From Deltaproteobacteria bacterium (GTDB lineage Bacteria > Desulfobacterota > DAOWOC01): DNA of 12,716 nt. The position numbers and the translations under genes are program-made. The stretch's first letter is position 1, and each line of letters begins with the position of its first letter. The stretch covers positions 1 through 12,716 of the forward strand of contig DAOWOC010000006.1 of NCBI GenBank assembly GCA_030642225.1, read 5' to 3'. This document shows, piece by piece, positions 5,730 through 12,716 of the stretch. The notes below the pieces were generated by a model, which saw only the letters and a list, made by a program, of their open reading frames with translations, searched no databases and was not told the DNA's origin.

Positions 5730-8158
5730 TTAATTCCCACTTGCAGTTTGTTGCCGGTAATTTTAAAGATTTTAATCCATTTTTGAGCTGTTATATCCTG
5801 ATTATCATTGGCCAATCCAAGCATAATATTATAATATTTTTGTTTTATATTAAAATAAATATTCTGGGCTTTCCAGATATTCAGTTTCAGCTCTAATAAT
5901 TTTAATATATTAAATAATACGTTAATGGTTTTTAGCAGACCTATATTATTTGTATCCTCAGAAAAAGCCTTAATTATTACATTAATTTTTTCACTTGCAA
6001 TAAACTCCAATGTTGTTTTGTCAAGATCAAGAGACCATTTATTTGTATCCTTAATCAATTTTTGTAATTGTTTGAAATTAATGTCTTGTTTTTTAAGCAA
6101 GTTACATATCTCCGAATTAAAAATTAATGCAAGGGAGCTTGAAACAGCCTTAGGTAGATTGATATTCAGCTCGCTCATAATATGAAAAACAGAATAATGA
6201 TGCTCAAATATCATCCTGACGAAAGATTCTAATTCTTTTATAGTGTCCTTTAAAAAAAGATTAATAATTTTTTTTTGTTCATCCTTAAAAAGATGCCAGA
6301 GCGAGTATTGGTTATTATTAATGAAATATTTATCCATTAAACGAATCACTTCTGGAATATTATTTTTTGTAAAGGCATTTTTTATTTCCTTGTGCATATT
6401 TATAAAGGTATTTTTGTCCTGGTATTCACGGACGCCTCCGCTCAAATTATGACCTCCGAAATGGATAATCGCAAAACTCATAATCTTTTTCTCTAAAGTG
6501 ATGTCAGATTGTATGCGAATTTTGCCGATGACCATTTTTTGGATGCCGATGTCAAGAAAGTCATTGATTTCACTTTGTATGGAGTAGCAATAGATTTTAG
6601 AGATTTCAGAATAAGAGTTAAACAGAGAAGATATGGAATAATGGGCAGCGACTCTTGAAAAATCAAGGGCAACATATTTTATATATTTTTTATGAATCAA
6701 TGCCCCATTTTTGAATCTTGCAATATTACTTTCTGCCCTTGAAAGAATATTTACATAATCCGGCTCCATATCCCTGTTGTTTATTTCTTTGACTAACTGA
6801 ATGACGCGAAAGGCATAGAGCATGATTTGAATGGTTTCAATCCCTGATATTTCATCAAAAAACCATCCGCAACTTGTATACATCAGCATGGCATGACGCT
6901 GTATTTCAAGAAGTTTTAAAATAAGGGTTGTTTCTTTTTCAGAGAGCTTTTTTAAGGCATGTCTATATAAAAAATTATCCAATTTTTCCGGTGTTCTGTT
7001 AAGGATAATATCAATATAATCATCTCTTGCCTTCCATGGGTCTTTTATATAAGGAGTTGCTTCATCCTCATAAATTTTAATTGATTGATCCCTTAAATAG
7101 TCAAAGGCTTCACGAAGAGGCGCCCTCCAATTCTGATGCCAGTTATTGTTCATACCTGAATTGCATCCGCAATTGGTGCGCCATCTTTCAATGCCATGTA
7201 TGCAGCTCCATGAACTGTTTTCAAAAATTTCCACCTCATATGCAGCTGGAAATTTTTCCAGAAAATCAGCATAAATTGTTATGTCGGCATTTTTTTTTGA
7301 TTCTATATCATAGAGGCAATAGGCCAGGGCCATATCGCCATGACGTTGATGATGACCGTAAGTTTCGCCATCTGTGGCAATATTGACTAACTCCGGTCCT
7401 TTTTGCTTGTTTGAAAAGGAATCAACTAATCTCCTGGCAAAAAGTTCTCCATTTCTTAAAAGTTCCCCAAAGGCAATGTCTCTTGATATTGAACCATTAT
7501 AGAAAAAAAGAGTAATGGTCCTGCCTGATGGGAGCCGACATAAATAGGGCATCCTGGTGTCTATCTTTCCGCCTTCAACATTTTCCCATTGAGGTTCATT
7601 GATTTTTTTTATTTTATATGCCTGGCGTGGAGCTAAAATTGTAAATTTAATTTGATGTTCAGCCAAAATATCAAGGGTTTCAAGGTCAACAGCGGTTTCA
7701 GACAGCCACATGCCTTCCGGTTTTCTTTGAAAACGGTATTTAAAATCTTTAATCCCCCATATTATTTGTGTGCGTTTATCCCTGCTATTGGCAAGGGGCA
7801 TAATTATATGATTATACACCTGCGCAAGGGCTGAACCATGCCCTGAAAAAATATTACGGCTTTTAATGTCAGCGGTTAAGATAGCCTGGTATACCTCTGG
7901 TTGATGTCTTTGCAGCCATGAAAGAAGAGTCGGGCCAAAATTAAAGCTGATTTTTTTGTAATTATTGACCATGTCAATAATATTTTTATCCTTATCCAGA
8001 ATACGTGAACTGGTATTGGGTGCATAGCTTTCATTGGTGATGCGTTCATTCCAGTCATGATAGGGGTAAGCCGAGTCCTGGACTTCAACCTCTTCAAGCC
8101 ATGGGTTTTCTCTTGGAGGTTGATAAAAATGACCATGAATACAGATATATTGATTCAT
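5726..8158 (-). CDS. Glycoside hydrolase family 57 protein with DUF3536-type C-terminal half
   Basis: An 810-residue cytoplasmic protein without signal peptide. The N-terminal 350 or so residues are a GH57 catalytic barrel. HGHFYQPPRENPW (8-20) is region 1, SGHGSALAQVYNHIIMPL (105-122) region 2 and PEGMWLSETAVD (147-158) region 3 with the likely nucleophile E154. ATDGETYGHHQRHGD (261-275) is region 4 with the likely acid/base D263, and SCIHGIERWRTNCGC (318-332) follows. Residues from about 380 on are mostly helical and include FGGHNLSGGVREY (567-579); this resembles the DUF3536 extension and has no assigned function. GH57 includes alpha-amylases, amylopullulanases, glucanotransferases and branching enzymes, so the reaction is uncertain. 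Its position between treZ and treY, with ATGA overlaps at both ends, points to a part in making or trimming glucans for the trehalose route. AAGGAG nine bases before the ATG fixes the start. Confidence 0.92.
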   Translation of the reverse strand: MNQYICIHGHFYQPPRENPWLEEVEVQDSAYPYHDWNERITNESYAPNTSSRILDKDKNIIDMVNNYKKISFNFGPTLLSWLQRHQPEVYQAILTADIKSRNIFSGHGSALAQVYNHIIMPLANSRDKRTQIIWGIKDFKYRFQRKPEGMWLSETAVDLETLDILAEHQIKFTILAPRQAYKIKKINEPQWENVEGGKIDTRMPYLCRLPSGRTITLFFYNGSISRDIAFGELLRNGELFARRLVDSFSNKQKGPELVNIATDGETYGHHQRHGDMALAYCLYDIESKKNADITIYADFLEKFPAAYEVEIFENSSWSCIHGIERWRTNCGCNSGMNNNWHQNWRAPLREAFDYLRDQSIKIYEDEATPYIKDPWKARDDYIDIILNRTPEKLDNFLYRHALKKLSEKETTLILKLLEIQRHAMLMYTSCGWFFDEISGIETIQIMLYAFRVIQLVKEINNRDMEPDYVNILSRAESNIARFKNGALIHKKYIKYVALDFSRVAAHYSISSLFNSYSEISKIYCYSIQSEINDFLDIGIQKMVIGKIRIQSDITLEKKIMSFAIIHFGGHNLSGGVREYQDKNTFINMHKEIKNAFTKNNIPEVIRLMDKYFINNNQYSLWHLFKDEQKKIINLFLKDTIKELESFVRMIFEHHYSVFHIMSELNINLPKAVSSSLALIFNSEICNLLKKQDINFKQLQKLIKDTNKWSLDLDKTTLEFIASEKINVIIKAFSEDTNNIGLLKTINVLFNILKLLELKLNIWKAQNIYFNIKQKYYNIMLGLANDNQDITAQKWIKIFKITGNKLQVGIK

Positions 8159-9990
8159 GATAATATCTCCTTTTTATATAATGAAAAACTGAGAGGCCGG
8201 ATTATCAACCGTTCTGTTTGATTAATTCTTTGAGGAAGTGATGACCCCGGTCCATCCCAGATTCTATCAGAAGAATCCAGGATTTTTCCCCAGGGATTCC
8301 CTGAAAAATTCATTTGAAAAGATTGATCTTCTTTATGAAAATTCATCACACAGAATATGTGACTGTTTTGGCACCATCTTTCAAGTTTAAGGACAAGGTT
8401 CATTTTTTCATTGTGTATTTTCAGGTTATTTTTTTTAAGATTTGCTATTGCAGGGATTGTCTTCCTGAGCTGAATCAAACAGGTATATAAATTAAGAAGA
8501 ATTTTATGATGGTCATTTTCCCTTTTTTCCCATCTGATTTTGGATTTCATGAAGTTTTCTTTATCATAAGGATCAGGCGGTGTTGGTGCGCCTTGCCACT
8601 GTAAGTCCTTGAATTCAGCTATACGTCCATTACGCACCGCCTTTATCAAGTCATTGTCCGAATGATGTACAAAATAATAAAAAGGGGTTTCTTCCCCATA
8701 TTCTTCGCCCATAAAGAGCAAGGGAATGTATGGAGAAAAAAGAACCACACCGGCTATAAGTTTTAATGCCTCAAAAGAGACCAGTGTTGAAATCCTTTCA
8801 CCAAGCATTCTATTGCCTGTTTGGTCATGATTTTGTGAAAAAACAATAAACTGTTCGTTGGGCCGGTTAATGGATGAATTTCCATGGTGTTTTTTTCTGA
8901 AGTTTGAATATTGCCAAGAATAGACAAAACCTTCTTTAAAAGCCTTTTTAAGATGCTCCAGTTTTCCAAAATCCTGATAATAACCTGTTTTTTCTCCTGT
9001 AACTAGTGCATGAAGCGAATGATGAAAATCATCACACCATTGGGCATCCAATCCAAATCCCCCTGTTTTTTTGGGACGAATCAGCCTCACATCATTAAGA
9101 TCGCTTTCTGCAATTAAATAAATTTTTCTTTTTTTCTTTTTTGAATAATCTTCAACCTTTTCTGAAAGCTCTTGCAAAAATGGTTTGGCACTCATGTCAA
9201 AGATCGCATGTACGGCATCCAATCTTAGCCCGTCGATATGGTAAAATTTGAACCAGTATAATGCGTTTTGGATAAAAAAATTTCTAACCATATCGCTGTG
9301 TGCATTATCAAAATTTATAGCATCGCCCCAGGGAGTTTTATATTTGTTTGTAAAATATGGAGCGAATTGAGCAAGATAATTACCCTCTGGCCCGAGATGG
9401 TTGTATACTACATCCAGGATTACAGACATTTTTTTTTGATGACAGGCATTGATGAGTCTTTTCAACCCATCCGGGCCCCCGTAACTATTTTGGACAGCAT
9501 AAGGATATACACCGTCATAACCCCAGTTTCGTTCACCTGGAAATTGAGCCACAGGCATAATATTCAGTGTATTTACGCCAAGGTCACAAAGGGCATCAAG
9601 TCTTGGAATAACAGCATCAAAATTGCCTTTTTGGGTAAATGTGCCTGTATGAAGTTCATACATAATCATTTTTGCAAGGGGTATCCCTTCCCGGTTTTTG
9701 TCCTGCCAGACAAAAGAGGTATGATCAATTACCTGTGACGGGCCATGAACACCATGTGGCTGAAAATTAGAGGCAGGGTCAGGTCTATTATATTGATCGT
9801 TTAGTCTGTAATAATAAAGTGTGTCTGGGGAAATATTCTCAAGACTTTTAAAAAAAATTCCATGAGATTTTTTTTCCATGTGTATAGCATTATCCTGATC
9901 AATAAATTGTATGGCCAGGTTATTTAAAAATGGTGCCCAGACAGTAAATTCGCACCTGTTATCCCCAAGATATTGAATATACGGTATCAT
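8155..9990 (-). CDS. treZ: Malto-oligosyltrehalose trehalohydrolase (GH13)
   Basis: TreZ cuts the alpha-1,4 bond next to the trehalose end of maltooligosyl-trehalose and releases free trehalose. The 611-residue protein begins with a carbohydrate-binding (CBM48-like) fold including CEFTVWAP and YYYRLND. Next come RPDPASNFQPHGVHGPS (69-85) and YELHTGTFT (111-119), both typical of TreZ. The barrel shows NWGYDGVYPYAVQNSYGGPDG (155-175), DVVYNHLGPEGNY (193-205), GLRLDAVHAI with nucleophile D258, LIAESDLND with acid/base E295 and FSQNHDQTGNR with D389. Length and motifs are normal and intact. The ATG at 9990 overlaps the glgB stop as ATGA. Only a weak AAGG lies upstream, so translation is probably coupled to that of glgB. 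The stop overlaps the GH57 start likewise. TreZ and TreY act in sequence although the GH57 gene lies between them. Confidence 0.96.
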   Translation of the reverse strand: MIPYIQYLGDNRCEFTVWAPFLNNLAIQFIDQDNAIHMEKKSHGIFFKSLENISPDTLYYYRLNDQYNRPDPASNFQPHGVHGPSQVIDHTSFVWQDKNREGIPLAKMIMYELHTGTFTQKGNFDAVIPRLDALCDLGVNTLNIMPVAQFPGERNWGYDGVYPYAVQNSYGGPDGLKRLINACHQKKMSVILDVVYNHLGPEGNYLAQFAPYFTNKYKTPWGDAINFDNAHSDMVRNFFIQNALYWFKFYHIDGLRLDAVHAIFDMSAKPFLQELSEKVEDYSKKKKRKIYLIAESDLNDVRLIRPKKTGGFGLDAQWCDDFHHSLHALVTGEKTGYYQDFGKLEHLKKAFKEGFVYSWQYSNFRKKHHGNSSINRPNEQFIVFSQNHDQTGNRMLGERISTLVSFEALKLIAGVVLFSPYIPLLFMGEEYGEETPFYYFVHHSDNDLIKAVRNGRIAEFKDLQWQGAPTPPDPYDKENFMKSKIRWEKRENDHHKILLNLYTCLIQLRKTIPAIANLKKNNLKIHNEKMNLVLKLERWCQNSHIFCVMNFHKEDQSFQMNFSGNPWGKILDSSDRIWDGPGSSLPQRINQTERLIIRPLSFSLYKKEILS

Positions 9991-11906
9991 CTCTGTTCAG
10001 CCTTAAAGATTAATATGCCAAGCGGTGGGATTGTAAGGGAAAGGGAGTGATCAAAACCATGGAAGGCAACAGGTGTGGCATTAAGTCTTCCCAAATTGCC
10101 GTAACCGCTTCCGCCGTATTCTTTGGCATCACTGTTTAAAATTTCTTTCCATAAACCATTTAATGGAATACCTATTCTGTAATTATACCTTGGAACCGGT
10201 GTCATATTGCAAACCACCAAGATTTGATCTTTTATGGTTTTTCCTGTTCTTAAAAAACTTATTATACTTCCTTCCCAATCATTACAATCAACCCATTTAA
10301 AACCATTTGATTCAAAATCAAGCTCATATAAGGCCGGTTCATTTTTGTAAAAACGGTTCAGATCTTTGACCCATTTTTGGATGGATTTATGCGGGGCATA
10401 TTGAAGTAAATGCCATTCCAGACTTGATTCATGGGACCACTCTTCCCTTTGTGCGATTTCAGCCCCCATAAAAAGAAGTTTTTTCCCGGGATGCATGTAC
10501 ATATACCCGTAAAGGAGCCTTAAATTAGCAAATTTTTGCCAGTCATCCCCAGACATTTTATTGATAAGTGATCCCTTGCCATGGACAACCTCATCATGGG
10601 AAAGCGAGAGGAGAAAATTTTCTGTAAACGCATACCAAAGACTGAATGTGAGCTCATTCTGATGATGTTTGCGATATATTGGATCTTTTGCAAAATAATC
10701 AAGGGTATCATGCATCCAGCCCATGTTCCATTTCATGCCAAAGCCTAAACCGCCCATGTATGGAGGCCTTGTTACCATTGGCCATGCTGTTGATTCTTCT
10801 GCTATAATTTCAATATCAGGATATTCTTCATATACAACCTGATTGAGACGGCATAAAAAATCCTTTGCCTCAAAATTTTCATTACCGCCAAACATGTTTG
10901 GTATCCATTCTCCTTCTTTTCTGGCATAATCCAGATAAAGCATGGAAGCAACAGCGTCAACTCTGAGGCCGTCAACATGATATTTTTTAAGCCAGAAAAG
11001 GGCGCTGCTTATCAAAAAGGCGCGTACCTCATTCCGTCCATGATTAAAAATATAGCAATTCCATTCAGGATGAAAACCCTTTTGAGGGTCTGCGTGTTCA
11101 TATAGATGTGTTCCATCAAAACAGACCAAACCGTGTTCATCATCAGGGAAATGTGAAGGCACCCAGTCTAAGATAACCCCAATTCCTGCCTGATGGAGTT
11201 GATCTATCAGATACATCAGGTCCTGAGGTGTTCCATAACGGCTTGTTGGCGCAAAGTAACCCAATGTCTGATATCCCCATGAACCGTAAAAGGGATGTTC
11301 CATCAAGGGTAAAAATTCCACATGTGTAAAACCCATTTCCTTGAGATATGGGATAAGCTGGTCTGCCATTTCCCGATAAGTTAATGGCCTGTTGTCCTCC
11401 TCAACTACCCTGCGCCAGGAGCCAAAATGAACTTCATAGATGGAAAAAGGGGAGTCAAGGGCGTTCTTCTTTTTACGATTTTTCATCCATAGCTCATCAT
11501 CCCATTTATAATCCAAATCCCAGACCATAGAGGCTGTTTTGGGAGATATCTCATGATAAAATGATATGGGATCAGCCTTTTCAACCGAATAATGGTTGTA
11601 GCTGGAGGTGATGTGATATTTATATAAGCATCCCTGTGAAATACCGGGGATAAAGCCTTCCCATATGCCGGAACCATCTTCTTTTACCCTTAAAGGATTT
11701 ATTCCGGGCATCCATTCATTGAAATCTCCAATAACGGATATTTGGGTTGCATTGGGCGCCCATACGGCAAAATATGCCCCATGTGTTTGCCCACTGGTTA
11801 CAAGATGAGAGCCTAATTTTTCATAAAGGTTAAAATGATTCCCCTCTTTAAAGAGATAAATATCATGATCTGTTAAAAATTCAATATCCCGAATAATTTT
11901 TTTCAT
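9987..11906 (-). CDS. glgB: 1,4-alpha-glucan (glycogen) branching enzyme, GH13
   Basis: GlgB moves a short alpha-1,4 chain onto a 6-hydroxyl, making the alpha-1,6 branches of glycogen. With the start at 11906 the protein has 639 residues, the size of forms lacking the extra N-terminal module of the E. coli enzyme. A CBM48 domain (GAYFAVWAPNATQISVIGDF) is followed by the barrel with SIYEVHFGSW, GSWGYQTLGYFAPTSRYGTP, DWVPSHFP (region I), DGLRVDAVASMLY (nucleophile Asp), IIAEESTAWP (acid/base Glu) and SLSHDEVVHGKGSL (third acid). A C-terminal all-beta domain ends the protein. An ATG at 11918 would add MESR, but GGAGAG sits at the right distance only for the ATG at 11906, so the shorter start is preferred. 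The upstream maltokinase gene stops 13 bases before it, and its own stop overlaps treZ. The product is probably shared by the GlgE route and, if present, the ADP-glucose route. Confidence 0.95.
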   Translation of the reverse strand: MKKIIRDIEFLTDHDIYLFKEGNHFNLYEKLGSHLVTSGQTHGAYFAVWAPNATQISVIGDFNEWMPGINPLRVKEDGSGIWEGFIPGISQGCLYKYHITSSYNHYSVEKADPISFYHEISPKTASMVWDLDYKWDDELWMKNRKKKNALDSPFSIYEVHFGSWRRVVEEDNRPLTYREMADQLIPYLKEMGFTHVEFLPLMEHPFYGSWGYQTLGYFAPTSRYGTPQDLMYLIDQLHQAGIGVILDWVPSHFPDDEHGLVCFDGTHLYEHADPQKGFHPEWNCYIFNHGRNEVRAFLISSALFWLKKYHVDGLRVDAVASMLYLDYARKEGEWIPNMFGGNENFEAKDFLCRLNQVVYEEYPDIEIIAEESTAWPMVTRPPYMGGLGFGMKWNMGWMHDTLDYFAKDPIYRKHHQNELTFSLWYAFTENFLLSLSHDEVVHGKGSLINKMSGDDWQKFANLRLLYGYMYMHPGKKLLFMGAEIAQREEWSHESSLEWHLLQYAPHKSIQKWVKDLNRFYKNEPALYELDFESNGFKWVDCNDWEGSIISFLRTGKTIKDQILVVCNMTPVPRYNYRIGIPLNGLWKEILNSDAKEYGGSGYGNLGRLNATPVAFHGFDHSLSLTIPPLGILIFKAEQR

Positions 11907-11910
11907 GCGG

Positions 11911-11916
11911 CTCTCC
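11911..11916 (-). promoter_or_regulatory. Ribosome-binding site that decides the glgB start
   Basis: GGAGAG on the minus strand, with GGAG six bases before the ATG at 11906. The alternative ATG at 11918 overlaps this element and is preceded only by TTTTTAAG, without a recognisable Shine-Dalgarno sequence. It is, however, one base after the upstream stop, so coupled re-initiation there remains possible. Confidence 0.6.
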
Positions 11917-11919
11917 ATC

Positions 11920-12716
11920 TTAAAAAGTATTCTTTAATATTCCTAAAATACCCTTAACAGGTATCATTATCCAGTCAGGCCGATTGTTTATTTCATAACC
12001 TAATTCATAAATAGCCTTTTCCAGAAGAAATGATTGCAGTAATATTTCTATGGATTCTTTTTCTTTCGGGATAAATTGGGCATTAGAAACAGTTTCAAGA
12101 TAGGCATTTAGGAATGTCCCGCTGACAGCATAATACCATGGTTCGATCCATGGTTCTAACATGGTAATGTCCTCGGGTCTGATGGACTCATGTTTTAAAA
12201 ACATATTATATGCCGCATAATGAAAAGAACGGATCATGCCTGCCACATCCCTGAAGCACGATCGTTTTAAACGTCGTTCACCAAGCGCACGGGCAGGTTC
12301 CCCTTCAAAATCAATTATTACAAAATCCTTTCCAGTATAAAGCACCTGACCTAAATGGTAATCACCATGGATACGAATCTTCATTGCAGTAATTTTTTTA
12401 TGTGTAATTTTTTCAAGCCTGTTCAATATTTCATGTTCCATGGTTAAGGCATCTATGGCCTGATGTTGTAAATTTTCCGAAAGGTTATCAATATACATTT
12501 TTAATATTTGCATATTTTTTTTGACCAGGCTCCGCATGGATTGATAGACAGATTGCTGGTAGAGTTTTGAAAATGGCTCCGGTGAAAAATCAGGGTCTTC
12601 CGGTTGGGATGCAAGCGCGAGATGGAGCTGGCCTGTACGTTTCCCAAGAAGTGAGACCATCTCAAAATAAAATTCTCCAATACATTCATGAATTAATGGG
12701 TGAATATTTTGATGAG
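11920..12716 (-). CDS. treS: Maltokinase domain, probably the C-terminal end of a trehalose synthase-maltokinase fusion (partial)
   Basis: The reading frame is open to the window edge, so the start is missing and the ATG at 12660 is internal; residues before it read HPLIHECIGEFYFE. About 265 residues are visible. They match the maltokinase (Pep2/Mak) module, which phosphorylates maltose with ATP to maltose-1-phosphate: LLGKRTGQLHLALAS, then FSPEPFSKLYQQSVYQSMRSL, then the kinase core IHGDYHLGQVLYTG with catalytic Asp and VIIDFEGEPARALGERR with the metal-binding Asp. RDVAGMIRSFHYAAY and a C-terminal helical part follow. In many bacteria this domain is fused behind a GH13 trehalose synthase (TreS) that interconverts trehalose and maltose. 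The wording of these segments resembles the fused type, but a free-standing maltokinase cannot be excluded without the upstream sequence. The stop TAA lies 13 bases before glgB, in agreement with the TreS-Mak-GlgE-GlgB glycogen route. Confidence 0.88.
   Translation of the reverse strand, partial: HQNIHPLIHECIGEFYFEMVSLLGKRTGQLHLALASQPEDPDFSPEPFSKLYQQSVYQSMRSLVKKNMQILKMYIDNLSENLQHQAIDALTMEHEILNRLEKITHKKITAMKIRIHGDYHLGQVLYTGKDFVIIDFEGEPARALGERRLKRSCFRDVAGMIRSFHYAAYNMFLKHESIRPEDITMLEPWIEPWYYAVSGTFLNAYLETVSNAQFIPKEKESIEILLQSFLLEKAIYELGYEINNRPDWIMIPVKGILGILKNTF

Noticed and set aside
9268..9738. Plus-strand 156-codon reading frame opposite treZ
   Set aside because: Lies entirely over intact treZ motifs; no domain and no ribosome-binding site was recognised.
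12136..12156. Nine-base direct repeat CCATGGTTC separated by GAT
   Set aside because: It encodes EPWIEPW in the maltokinase domain, where relatives have a segment of the same length, so it is ordinary coding sequence and not a repeat element.

Overview
The window is AT-rich and coded entirely on the minus strand. Most of it, from position 12716 down to about 1390, is one polycistronic alpha-glucan/trehalose operon. Gene content and protein style suggest a low-GC Gram-negative bacterium, most plausibly a Desulfobacterota (sulfate-reducer-like) lineage. That placement is inferred from family resemblance only; no rRNA or other marker gene is present.

In transcription order the operon holds: the C-terminal maltokinase part of a TreS-maltokinase-type protein (11920-12716, cut by the window edge); glgB, the glycogen branching enzyme (9987-11906); treZ (8155-9990); a family GH57 protein with a long DUF3536-type C-terminal half (5726-8158); treY (2928-5729); and malQ, a 4-alpha-glucanotransferase (1436-2931). 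malQ is split by a one-base frameshift in a homopolymer. Two hairpins at 1401-1429 and 1361-1379 probably end the transcript. Every junction from glgB to malQ is a 4-base ATGA stop/start overlap, which indicates tight translational coupling.

The enzymes fit together as a cycle between glycogen and trehalose. TreY converts the reducing end of an alpha-1,4-glucan to a trehalosyl unit and TreZ releases trehalose. TreS plus maltokinase turns trehalose back into maltose and maltose-1-phosphate, the donor for GlgE, which would be expected outside the window. GlgB adds branches and MalQ redistributes short maltodextrins. No GH13 debranching enzyme (treX/glgX) is seen here. The GH57 protein between treZ and treY is the least understood member and could fill that role; this is inference.

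Below the operon lie two small, separate minus-strand genes: a class I SAM-dependent methyltransferase-like protein (591-1166), preceded by a plausible sigma-70 promoter, and a flavin-binding split-barrel (pyridoxamine-phosphate-oxidase-like) protein (57-467). No tRNA, rRNA, CRISPR array, insertion sequence or prophage gene was seen. The largest gene-free stretch is about 270 bases (1167-1435).
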